From Mesorhizobium sp. LSJC280B00 (GTDB lineage Bacteria > Pseudomonadota > Alphaproteobacteria > Rhizobiales > Rhizobiaceae): a stretch of DNA of 62,713 nt. The stretch spans positions 414,236 through 476,948 of the forward strand of contig NZ_AYVL01000004.1 in NCBI RefSeq assembly GCF_000502835.1, written 5' to 3'. Position numbers and translations under genes: made by a program. Below are positions 41,936-49,606 of this stretch, one piece after another. The notes beneath the pieces were generated by a model. It was not told the origin of the DNA. It made no database searches and saw only the letters and a list, made by a program, of their open reading frames with translations. Numbering within the stretch: position 1 is the stretch's first letter; each line of letters starts with the position of its first letter.

Positions 41936-42778
41936 ATGACCATTCCGCGCCTCATCGTCACCGATGTCGACCGTACCTTGCTGACACACAACCATATGCT
42001 GCCACAGCGTGTGGCCGACGCGGTGGGCGCGGTGCGGGAGGCAGGTATCACTGTTGTTCTGGCGACGGCGCGCTCACCGCTTGGCGTGAAGCCCTATGCG
42101 GAACGGCTCGGAGTTGCCAGCCTCGTCATCTGCTTCAACGGCGCTTGGATCGGCGATGTCTCCACCGGCATTGCGGTGTCGGAGCAGCGAATCGGGCGCG
42201 CCGATGCGCTGCACGCCATGGCACTAGCTCAGGCTGCCGGCGTCCGGCCAATGTGGTTCACCGGGACCGCCATTCACGCGCTTGCCGAAGACCCGGTCAT
42301 CGTCCGCGAAGCCGGCGTGACTAACGAGCCTTTGCTGTTGGCGGACGCGATGGAAGACCTGCCGGGTGCGCCGGGCAAGATCATGTGCGTCGCCGCTCAG
42401 CCGGCCGGCCGCGTTGCTTTTGGAGCGCTGCGCGCGAATCTCGGCAACCGCCTGTCGGTATCGGGGTCGCATCCGCGCCTGCTCGAAATCGGGCCGGCCG
42501 ACGTCTCCAAGAAGGTCGCCATCGCGACCGTTGCGGCCAAACTGAGAATTGCAGCGGAAGACTGCGCCGCCGCCGGCGACGCCGAAAATGATCTCGACAT
42601 GCTGGCCTGGGCCGGCATGGCGGTCACGGTCGCTAACGCGGTGCCGGAGGTCAAGCTCTTGGCACAGTTCGTCGGACCGTCCTGCGACGATGGGGGACTG
42701 GCCGATGCCGTGGCCTGGCTGATGCAGCGGCAATGCACCCTCGCAACGGCAGACGAAACGGGAGGAAGGAATGGTTGA
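41936..42778 (+). CDS. HAD-superfamily (Cof-type) hydrolase
   Basis: A 280-residue Cof/type IIB HAD phosphatase. Motif I is DVDRTLL (nucleophile Asp10, Asp12), with Arg where most relatives have Gly. Motif IV is GDAENDLDML near residue 220, and KKVAIATVAAKL supplies the motif III Lys region. Cytosolic. It probably dephosphorylates a sugar phosphate or clears a phosphorylated dead-end. It starts 8 bp after the aldehyde dehydrogenase gene and overlaps the permease gene by 8 bp. Confidence 0.9.
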   Translation: MTIPRLIVTDVDRTLLTHNHMLPQRVADAVGAVREAGITVVLATARSPLGVKPYAERLGVASLVICFNGAWIGDVSTGIAVSEQRIGRADALHAMALAQAAGVRPMWFTGTAIHALAEDPVIVREAGVTNEPLLLADAMEDLPGAPGKIMCVAAQPAGRVAFGALRANLGNRLSVSGSHPRLLEIGPADVSKKVAIATVAAKLRIAAEDCAAAGDAENDLDMLAWAGMAVTVANAVPEVKLLAQFVGPSCDDGGLADAVAWLMQRQCTLATADETGGRNG

Positions 42779-43763
42779 GATGACAACTGGACAAGGATTG
42801 GCGTCGAGGCCGGGGTCGGCGGGACGCCTGCGAGGCTGGGCGCAGAGCCTTGGCCTGCTCTGGGTCCTGATCGTGTTGTGCGCTTTCGCGGTGTACCTGT
42901 CGCCGAGCTTCATCCAGACCGGCAACATGTTGAATGTCGGCCGCCAGGTCGCGCTCTTTGGCATCGTCAGCGTCGGCATGACCTTCGTCATTCTGACACG
43001 CGGCATCGATCTTTCTGTCGGTTCCATCGTCGGCGTCGTCTCGGTTGCCACAGCGCTAATGCTCTCATCAGGCGTTCCAATCCCGTTGGCGATGATCGCG
43101 GCGCTGGGGATGGGAGCCGTGTTCGGCGCCATCAACGGAGCTGGCGTCGTTTTCTTCGGGATGCCGCCCTTCATCATGACCCTCGGCACGCTGGTGATGG
43201 GGCGCGGCATTGCCATGACCATCGCCAACGGCGAGCCGAAGACGCTGGGCGATGCTTCGGATGCCTTCTCCTATCTGGGCAGCGGTTTTCTGTTCGGCAT
43301 TCCCGTGCCGATCTGGATCTTCGTTGCCATAGCCGCCGCGGCTTTCGTGATCCTGCGACACACGCCATTCGGTCGCCAGATCTACGCGGTCGGCTCAAAC
43401 ACCGAGGCGGCGCGGCTTGCCGGCATCAACGTGCCGCGCGTGCTCATGTTGGTCTATGCCATCTCCGGTGTGCTTTCGGGGCTGACCGCCCTGGTTTTTG
43501 TCTCACGGCTCACTGTTGGTGAGCCCACCGCCGGCACCAATCTCGAACTCGAGGCCATCTCGATCGTCGTCATCGGCGGCACCAGCCTGTTTGGTGGCGA
43601 AGGCGGCGTCATCGGGACGGTGATCGGCGCCGCGATCATTGCTGTCATGGCTAATATATTGAATTTGCTAGGCATATCACCATTCACGCAACAGATCGTG
43701 AAGGGCGCCATCATCATCGCTGCGGTGATGTTCGAGGTCTACCGTCACGAAAGGCGGTCCTGA
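42771..43763 (+). CDS. CUT2 sugar ABC transporter, permease
   Basis: A 330-residue inner-membrane BPD_transp_2 permease with TRGIDLSVGSIVGVVSVATA near residue 78, about nine helices and a coupling loop GRQIYAVGSNTEAARLAGIN. It is the only permease in this cluster, so the channel is probably a homodimer, as in the ribose transporter. The ATG at 42771 lies within the end of the HAD gene after GGAGGAA. The binding-protein gene follows 82 bp later. Confidence 0.93.
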   Translation: MVEMTTGQGLASRPGSAGRLRGWAQSLGLLWVLIVLCAFAVYLSPSFIQTGNMLNVGRQVALFGIVSVGMTFVILTRGIDLSVGSIVGVVSVATALMLSSGVPIPLAMIAALGMGAVFGAINGAGVVFFGMPPFIMTLGTLVMGRGIAMTIANGEPKTLGDASDAFSYLGSGFLFGIPVPIWIFVAIAAAAFVILRHTPFGRQIYAVGSNTEAARLAGINVPRVLMLVYAISGVLSGLTALVFVSRLTVGEPTAGTNLELEAISIVVIGGTSLFGGEGGVIGTVIGAAIIAVMANILNLLGISPFTQQIVKGAIIIAAVMFEVYRHERRS

Positions 43764-43845
43764 CATCCATGCGCGGCGGCAGTCACCAAACGGACTGGTC
43801 GTCACGCATTGGAACCTGAATGAAAATCAATGGAGGAGTGAAAAA

Positions 43846-44793
43846 ATGACCAGTCGCAGACATTTCCTACGCACCACAGCACTTGCTGCAACCTTGGCGA
43901 TCGGTGGCCTGCTGCCGGGTGCAGCTTTCGCCCAGGACAAGATCAAGATCGGCTTCAGCCAGGCCACCATGAACCACCCATGGCGGGTAGCCATGGTGGA
44001 AGGCAACAAGAAGTATGCCGCCGAGCACTATCCTGATGTCGACCTCATCGTGACCGACGGCAACAATGACGCGACCAAGCAAGTTGCGGACGTCGAAAGC
44101 CTGATTGCACAAGGCATCAAGGTGCTGATGATCTCGCCGCTTACCGAGCAGGCGTTGACGCCCGTCGTCAAGGAAGCGATGGACGCCGGGATCAAGGTCG
44201 TGACCCTCGATCGCAAGGTCAACACGCCTGTCACCGTCCATGTCGGCGGCGAGAACCTGCCGCTCGGCGTTGGCGCGGGCGAATTCCTTGCGAAGAAACT
44301 GAACGGCAAGGGCAACATCATCGAGTTACAGGGAACCGCTGGTGCTTCCGCTACCATCGATCGCAACAAGGGCTTTGCGGAAGCGATCGCAAAGCACCCC
44401 GACATGAAGGTCGTTGCCTCGCAAAACTGCGACTACACCCGCGACAAGGCGGTGAAGTTCATGGAGGATATGGTTCAGCGCTTTGGGCCGGGCCAGATCC
44501 AGGCCGTCTACGCGCACAATGATGAGATGGCGCTCGGCGCGATCCAGGTGCTGGAGGCCGCCGGCCGACTCAACGAAGTGGCAGTGGTTGGTATCGACGG
44601 CCAGGAGACTGCCTTCGAGGCGATCAAACAGGGCAAGCTCGCTGCGACCTTTGTCTATCCTTTCGTCGCACCGGAAGGGATCGAGACCGCCTACAAGGTG
44701 GCCAAGGGCGAAGAGGTCCCGGAGACGATTACCTTGCCGACGGTTTCGGTGACCCCGGATAATATCGCGGACATGATCGGCAAGGGCTTCTGA
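43846..44793 (+). CDS. CUT2 sugar ABC transporter, binding protein with Tat-like signal
   Basis: A 315-residue RbsB-type binding protein. Its N-terminus MTSRRHFLRTTALAATLAIG carries a twin-arginine motif (SRRHFLR), followed by a hydrophobic stretch and cleavage near AFA|QD (residue 29). Most CUT2 binding proteins use Sec, so export of a folded protein is suggested. The mature part shows KIKIGFSQATMNHPWRVAM, GIKVLMISPLTEQALTPVV and AVYAHNDEMALGAIQVLE. It follows the permease gene after a GGAGG and is followed by a strong hairpin. Confidence 0.93.
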   Translation: MTSRRHFLRTTALAATLAIGGLLPGAAFAQDKIKIGFSQATMNHPWRVAMVEGNKKYAAEHYPDVDLIVTDGNNDATKQVADVESLIAQGIKVLMISPLTEQALTPVVKEAMDAGIKVVTLDRKVNTPVTVHVGGENLPLGVGAGEFLAKKLNGKGNIIELQGTAGASATIDRNKGFAEAIAKHPDMKVVASQNCDYTRDKAVKFMEDMVQRFGPGQIQAVYAHNDEMALGAIQVLEAAGRLNEVAVVGIDGQETAFEAIKQGKLAATFVYPFVAPEGIETAYKVAKGEEVPETITLPTVSVTPDNIADMIGKGF

Positions 44794-44811
44794 GGTTCTT
44801 CCGTGGACAAA

Positions 44812-44840
44812 GGGACGCCGCGGTATTGGCGCGGCGTCCC
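44812..44840 (+). other. Intercistronic hairpin after binding-protein gene
   Basis: GGGACGCCGCG (44812-44822) pairs perfectly with CGCGGCGTCCC (44830-44840) over a 7-nt loop. There is no U-tract after it, so read-through into the DapA-type gene is likely. It probably protects the binding-protein mRNA or attenuates downstream expression. Confidence 0.8.
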
Positions 44841-44861
44841 GAAGTTTCAAATAGGAATTGG

Positions 44862-45827
44862 ATGATGAGTGACAAGAAACCGTTTGCTGCCCAAGGCGTC
44901 ATTCCCGCGTGCCTGATGCCGTTCACCGCCGATCTGGCTGTCGATGAGCGCGCCTACCGCAAGCACCTCGCTGACATCTCCTCGGTCGAAGGCATTTCTG
45001 GCATCACCATCAATGGCCATGCGGCCGAAGTGCATGCGCTCACCATCGACGAACAATACCGCGCGATCGCGGTAACCAAGGATGTGCTGCAGGACCAGGT
45101 TCCGACCATTGTCGGCGTCTATACAAACTCCAGCCTCGAGGCCGCGCGCATCGCCGCCTGTGCGCAGAATGAAGGGGCCGACGCGTTGCTTGTGTTCCCG
45201 CCCGACTTCATGACGCTCGGTGGGCACCTGCGGCCAGAGATGATCGTCGAGCATCTCAAGCGCATCACCGATGCGTCCAACCTGCCGATCATTCTGTTTC
45301 AGTATCCACTGGCATCGAACCTTGCCTACCCGCTGCCAACGCTGCTCGAACTCTGCCGCCGCTTTCCCTCGATCGTCGCGATCAAGGACCAGTGCGGCGA
45401 CGGCAATTTGCACGAACGTCAGATCCGTGAATTGAAAGCCCTCGACCGTCCGGTCAACATTCTCACCACCCACAGCGCCTGGCTGCTCGGCTCGCTGGCA
45501 CTTGGCTGCGACGGGCTCCTGTCAGGCGCCGGCAGCGTCATCGCCAGCCTTCAGGTTGCGCTGTTCCGTGCCGTGCAGACAAACGATCTCAAGACGGCCA
45601 AGGCGATCAATGACCGTATCTATCCGACGGTCCGGGCCTTTTATGACGCGCCGCTTCTCGATATGCACAATCGCATGAAAGAGGCGCTGGTCCTGCTCGG
45701 GCGACTGGACGAAGCCCATGTCCGGCCCCCATTGATGAAGCCAAGCCCCGCCGAGATCGAGAAGATCCGGGGACTGCTGGCTGCTGCCGGATTGAGCGCG
45801 GAGACGCTTTACAGGAAGGTCGCCTAA
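44862..45827 (+). CDS. Dihydrodipicolinate synthase-family lyase/aldolase
   Basis: A 321-residue class I aldolase-fold protein of the DapA/NanA family. Lys175 in VAIKDQCGD is the Schiff-base lysine; Tyr148 in ILFQYPL is the catalytic Tyr region. GITINGHAAEVHALT replaces the usual GTTGE motif near residue 52. Such proteins in sugar clusters act as 2-keto-3-deoxy acid aldolases or dehydratases, making pyruvate plus an aldehyde or a semialdehyde; true lysine synthesis is unlikely here. The ATG at 44862 (or 44865) follows AGGA; the frame's earlier codons lie in the hairpin. The enoyl-CoA hydratase gene follows 3 bp later. Confidence 0.92.
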   Translation: MMSDKKPFAAQGVIPACLMPFTADLAVDERAYRKHLADISSVEGISGITINGHAAEVHALTIDEQYRAIAVTKDVLQDQVPTIVGVYTNSSLEAARIAACAQNEGADALLVFPPDFMTLGGHLRPEMIVEHLKRITDASNLPIILFQYPLASNLAYPLPTLLELCRRFPSIVAIKDQCGDGNLHERQIRELKALDRPVNILTTHSAWLLGSLALGCDGLLSGAGSVIASLQVALFRAVQTNDLKTAKAINDRIYPTVRAFYDAPLLDMHNRMKEALVLLGRLDEAHVRPPLMKPSPAEIEKIRGLLAAAGLSAETLYRKVA

Positions 45828-45830
45828 TCA

Positions 45831-46607
45831 ATGATGGACCGCCTCGTGCAGGCAGCGGAACCGTCGCCCGGCATCCGGCTGCTGACCCTAAACCGGCCGG
45901 AAAAGCTGAATGCGTTGTCCAAAGCGCTGCTAGCCGAATTGAGCCAACTGCTTGCTGGCTATGACGCTGACGCAGAGGTCGGCTGCGTAGTGCTGACGGG
46001 CGCCGGTCGCGCCTTCGCGGCTGGCGCCGACATTTCTGATATGCTGGAACGCGGCGTCGCCTCCTATACCGATCCGGAGCGCCTGGCATGCTGGCGTGCC
46101 ATAGAGTGCTTCTCCAAGCCCACTATCGCCGCCGTGAATGGCTATGCGCTGGGCGGCGGACTGGAGCTTGCGTTGCTGTGCGACATCATCATTGCCTCGC
46201 AGACAGCTCAATTCGCAACGCCGGAAATCAAGATTGGCTCGTTCCCGGGCGATGGCGGCACGCAGCGCCTGCCGCGCCTCGTCGGCAAATCCTTTGCCAT
46301 GCAGATGGTGCTGACCGGCGAGATGGTCGATGCTGCCCTTGCCGAGCGAAAGGGGTTGGTCAGCGAAGTCGTTGCCGCCGACAGGCTGTTGCCGCGCGCG
46401 CTGGAGATTGCCGCCGCGATCGCCACCAAATCCGTTGCCATCACGCCCTATGCCAAGAAGGCCGTTCTGGCGGCATTCGAGACCGATCTGCAAACCGGGC
46501 TGCAGATCGAGCACCGGCTGACGGTCAAAGCCTTCGCCACGGAGGATCGGGTCGAAGGCCTGCGGGCCTTCGCCGAAAAACGGCCGCCGGCGTTCAAGGG
46601 CAAATAG
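45831..46607 (+). CDS. Enoyl-CoA hydratase/isomerase family protein
   Basis: A 258-residue crotonase-fold enzyme. The oxyanion-hole segments AFAAGADISDM and GYALGGGLELALLCD are present, and both catalytic Glu residues of true hydratases are kept: Glu112 (GGGLE) and Glu132 (TPEIKIG). The segment PGDGGTQRLPRLVGKSFAM is standard. It should hydrate an enoyl-CoA. It lies 3 bp after the DapA-type gene and 68 bp before the GMC oxidoreductase gene. Together with the CoA-transferase at 36872 it implies that part of this pathway runs through CoA thioesters. Confidence 0.92.
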   Translation: MMDRLVQAAEPSPGIRLLTLNRPEKLNALSKALLAELSQLLAGYDADAEVGCVVLTGAGRAFAAGADISDMLERGVASYTDPERLACWRAIECFSKPTIAAVNGYALGGGLELALLCDIIIASQTAQFATPEIKIGSFPGDGGTQRLPRLVGKSFAMQMVLTGEMVDAALAERKGLVSEVVAADRLLPRALEIAAAIATKSVAITPYAKKAVLAAFETDLQTGLQIEHRLTVKAFATEDRVEGLRAFAEKRPPAFKGK

Positions 46608-46675
46608 CAGTCATTGCTGTCGGCGCTAGCCGCCGACGCGACGAAAGCGCCGTCAGGCGCGAAGGGAGGCAGCAC

Positions 46676-48289
46676 ATGTGGGACTATATCATCGTTGGCG
46701 CGGGTTCGGCGGGCTGCGTGCTGGCCAACCGCCTGTCCGAGGACCCCGATGTCAAGGTGCTCCTGCTCGAGGCCGGCAGCCGCGACTGGAATCCGATGAT
46801 CCATATTCCAGGCGGGATCGGCAAGCTGTTCGGCCCCGGCGTCAACTGGCGGTTCCACACGGTTCCGCAGAAGAACCTCGACAACCGCGCCATCTGGTAT
46901 CCGCAGGGCAAGACGCTTGGCGGGTCGAGTTCGATCAATGCGATGATCTACATCCGCTGCCAGAAGCAAGACTATGACAATTGGGCGGCGCTTGGAAACG
47001 ATGGATGGGCGTATGAGGACATCTTGCCCTATTTCCGCAAATCCGAGGACAATGATCGGCTCGCCAATCGCTATCACGGGCAGGGGGGCCCGCTCGCAGT
47101 GTCGGATCAGGTCGGCCCGCACACATTGACCCGGGCCTTTGTCCGTGCCGTGCAACAATATGGCCTACCGTACAATCCCGACTTCAACGGCGACACCATG
47201 TATGGCGCCGGCTTCTACCAGGTCACCTGTCGCGATGGCCGCCGCCGGTCGTCCGCTGTCTCCTATCTGCATCCCGTCGGCAAGCGCCCCAACTTGACGG
47301 TCAGGACACATGCCCGGGTCACAAGGATCGTTGTCGAGAACGGCCGCGCCGTCGGCGTCGAACTTTCGGAAGGCAAGTCGCGGAAGGTGCTGCGGGCCGA
47401 AAGCGAGGTGATCGTATCGGCAGGAGCCATCAACTCGCCGCGCCTGCTGATGCTGTCCGGTATCGGACCGGCCGACGAGTTGAAAGCTCTCGGGATCGCG
47501 CCGGTAGCCGATCTCAGCGGTGTCGGCCGGAATCTGCAGGACCATCTCTGCACCAACGTCCATCTGACGCTCAGGGACCCGATCAGCTATGACGGCCAGG
47601 ACCGCTATCCCAAGGCACTTCTGCACGGCCTCCGCTGGCTGCTCTATCGCAATGGCCCGGCTGCATCGGTTATCGTGGAGGGCGGCGGCTTCTTCCAGAG
47701 CGAGGGTGCGTCGCGGCCCGACCTGCAGATCCACATCGCGCCCGCCATGGTGGTGCGTGGCGGCCAGACCCGGCTCGACGGTCATGGCTTCACCATCAAC
47801 TCGACATTCCTTCGGCCACGCAGCATCGGGTCGGTCAAGCTGCGCTCATCGAACCCCGCCGACGAGCCGCTGGTCGACCCCAACTATCTGTCCGATCCCT
47901 ATGATCGCGACATGGCGCTGAATTCTGTACGGATCATCCGGGATGTGCTGGGGCAAAGCGAGATCGCCAAGTTCATCAAGGTCGAAAGATTGCCTGGACC
48001 GAATGCCAGGACTGACGAGGAGCTGATGGCCTATATCAGGCAATATGCCTGTTGCGATTATCACCCGGTCGGCACCTGCAAGATGGGCGTCGACGAGACC
48101 GCGATCGTCGATCCCGAGCTGCGGGTGCGCGGAATCGACAGCCTGCGGGTGATCGACTCATCGATCATGCCAGTACTGATCAGCGGCAACACGAATGGGC
48201 CAACGATGATGATCGGCGAAAAAGGCGCCGATCTGATCAAGGGGGTGCAATCTGCACGCGCCCGACACGCGATCGCAGCAGTCGCGTAA
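46676..48289 (+). CDS. GMC-family FAD-dependent oxidoreductase
   Basis: A 537-residue glucose-methanol-choline oxidoreductase. The FAD motif VGAGSAG (7-13), the GMC signature GKTLGGSSSINAMIYIR, the second signature region AGAINSPRLLMLSGIGP, the catalytic His in CCDYHPVGTCKMG, and the Asn/C-terminal SGNTNGPTMMIGEKGA are all visible. No signal peptide. It should oxidise an alcohol group of a sugar, polyol or similar compound, passing electrons to O2 or the membrane chain. The ATG at 46676 follows AAGGGAGG. Near the end of the LacI-controlled gene run. Confidence 0.92.
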   Translation: MWDYIIVGAGSAGCVLANRLSEDPDVKVLLLEAGSRDWNPMIHIPGGIGKLFGPGVNWRFHTVPQKNLDNRAIWYPQGKTLGGSSSINAMIYIRCQKQDYDNWAALGNDGWAYEDILPYFRKSEDNDRLANRYHGQGGPLAVSDQVGPHTLTRAFVRAVQQYGLPYNPDFNGDTMYGAGFYQVTCRDGRRRSSAVSYLHPVGKRPNLTVRTHARVTRIVVENGRAVGVELSEGKSRKVLRAESEVIVSAGAINSPRLLMLSGIGPADELKALGIAPVADLSGVGRNLQDHLCTNVHLTLRDPISYDGQDRYPKALLHGLRWLLYRNGPAASVIVEGGGFFQSEGASRPDLQIHIAPAMVVRGGQTRLDGHGFTINSTFLRPRSIGSVKLRSSNPADEPLVDPNYLSDPYDRDMALNSVRIIRDVLGQSEIAKFIKVERLPGPNARTDEELMAYIRQYACCDYHPVGTCKMGVDETAIVDPELRVRGIDSLRVIDSSIMPVLISGNTNGPTMMIGEKGADLIKGVQSARARHAIAAVA

Positions 48290-48308
48290 GCCCTCGGAAA
48301 CCAGGCCG

Positions 48309-48593
48309 GTGCAATTTCTTGTTTTGTCTCGCCGTCGCACGGAACAGTTCAGCGACGCTGATTTCGAGCTGTTGGTCCCGAGTGAGGGCGCACAGGCGCG
48401 CTATCTCTACAGCATCGGCTTCACACGCCAGATCTGGCATCGCGGCGACATGCCCGGCGCCTGCCAGATGGTCGAGGCGAAGGACGAGATCGAGGTTCAC
48501 GAGAAGCTGGCGACGTTGCCTTTAGCAAAGGCGGGGATGCTCGACTTCGAAATCATTCCGCTGAAGCCCTATGCCGCATTCATCTCGTCGTGA
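48309..48593 (+). CDS. Muconolactone-isomerase-like small protein
   Basis: A 94-residue alpha-beta barrel (Dabb-type) protein that resembles muconolactone delta-isomerase: MQFLVLSRRR start, ARYLYSIGFTRQIWHRGDMPGACQMVEA middle and LPLAKAGMLDFEIIPLKPY end (quoted here in parts). Known relatives isomerise lactones or act as small accessory enzymes; the exact role here is unknown. It starts 19 bp after the GMC oxidoreductase gene, so it is probably the last gene of that cluster. The tRNA-like fragment and the change to mobile-element genes follow directly. Confidence 0.75.
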   Translation: MQFLVLSRRRTEQFSDADFELLVPSEGAQARYLYSIGFTRQIWHRGDMPGACQMVEAKDEIEVHEKLATLPLAKAGMLDFEIIPLKPYAAFISS

Positions 48594-48648
48594 AAGTATC
48601 CAGGTACCGATGATCGATTCTCAACCCAATGCCGCAACGGTCCACTGC

Positions 48649-48698
48649 GCCTTTCCTCCGAAGGCAGAGGTCACAGGTTCGAATCCTGTCCGGTGCCA
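48649..48698 (+). tRNA. tRNA 3'-half-like fragment (possible attachment site)
   Basis: GCCTT/AAGGC (48649-48665) resembles an anticodon stem. ACAGG-TTCGAAT-CCTGT (48673-48689) is a perfect T-arm, followed by CCGGTGCCA (48690-48698). I find no matching 5' acceptor strand or D-arm upstream, so this is not a complete tRNA gene. Integrases commonly target tRNA 3' ends and leave such copies, and gene content changes sharply at this point. Could be an att site or a decayed tRNA. Confidence 0.45.
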
Positions 48699-48853
48699 AT
48701 AAGACCAAGTTCTTATGCGATATTTGGCTGTTTGCTTGCCGGCTTCCCACACGTCGGTCCCACATAGCACTCGCTGAGGACCGTTTTCGTCCAGCGAAAC
48801 GGAAACTTCATAACCCCAGATTAACCATGATTGCCAACTAGGAGGATCGTCCT

Positions 48854-49606
48854 ATGGCGGAAACTTCGATCGAGTGGACTGACGCGACGTGGAACCCGGT
48901 CGCAGGCTGCACCATCCTGACCGCTGGCTGCACTAATTGCTACGCGATGCGCCTGGCCGCTCGGCTCGAAGCGATGGGCATAGAGAAATACCAAGGCCTA
49001 ACGCGCAAGACGGGGGGCCGCGCCAAGTGGACGGGCAAGGTGACGACGAACCCGAAATCTCTTGCGACGCCGACGACTTGGAAGAAATCCCGCCGGGTAT
49101 TCGTCAACTCGATGTCCGACCTTTTTCATATAGACGTACCTGCCGATTTTATCCGACAGGTCTGGACCGTGATGTCAGGAACGCCGCGGCATACCTATCA
49201 GATTCTCACCAAACGACCGGAACGAATGGCGGAAATTCTGACGCGCGGAGATTTTCCGGTGCTGTCGAACGTCTGGCTTGGCACAAGCGTCGAGGACAAC
49301 CGCGTTCTCGATCGATTGGACGAGTTGCGCAAAGTGCCGGCGGCCATCAGGTTTGTTTCGCTCGAGCCGCTAATCGGATCGGTGGCAGGCGCGGATCTAA
49401 CCAATATTGATTGGGCGATCGTGGGCGGTGAATCCGGGCCGGGCTCGCGGTACATGGATCCCCGCTGGGTCGATGAGATCGAAGCCATGTGTCGGCGTTC
49501 CGGCACAGCGTTTTTCTTTAAGCAATGGGGCGGTCGCAACAAGAAGGCGACTGGGCGCACGCTCAACGGCCGGACCTATGACGAGATGCCGAGCCTGTCG
49601 ATTTGA
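48854..49606 (+). CDS. DUF5131 (phage Gp37/Gp68-like) three-Cys protein
   Basis: A 250-residue protein beginning MAETSIEWTDATWNPVAGC, the hallmark of the Gp37/Gp68 (DUF5131) family. Cys19, Cys26 and Cys29 form a Cx6Cx2C cluster that resembles a radical-SAM iron-sulfur site. Further family landmarks are SMSDLFH, YQILTKRP, FVSLEPLIG and WAIVGGESGPG. The biochemical role is not established; members occur in phages and accessory islands. It is convergent with, and overlaps by 44 bp, the gene for a TcmP protein, which is named as the partner of three-Cys-motif proteins. The ATG at 48854 follows AGGAGG. Confidence 0.92.
   Translation: MAETSIEWTDATWNPVAGCTILTAGCTNCYAMRLAARLEAMGIEKYQGLTRKTGGRAKWTGKVTTNPKSLATPTTWKKSRRVFVNSMSDLFHIDVPADFIRQVWTVMSGTPRHTYQILTKRPERMAEILTRGDFPVLSNVWLGTSVEDNRVLDRLDELRKVPAAIRFVSLEPLIGSVAGADLTNIDWAIVGGESGPGSRYMDPRWVDEIEAMCRRSGTAFFFKQWGGRNKKATGRTLNGRTYDEMPSLSI

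Noticed and set aside
44812..44840. Rho-independent terminator
   Set aside because: The stem is strong but no T-run follows, so it was listed as an intercistronic hairpin.
48649..48698. Complete tRNA gene
   Set aside because: No 5' acceptor strand or D-arm can be found, and the anticodon loop lacks U33. Only the 3' part is tRNA-like.
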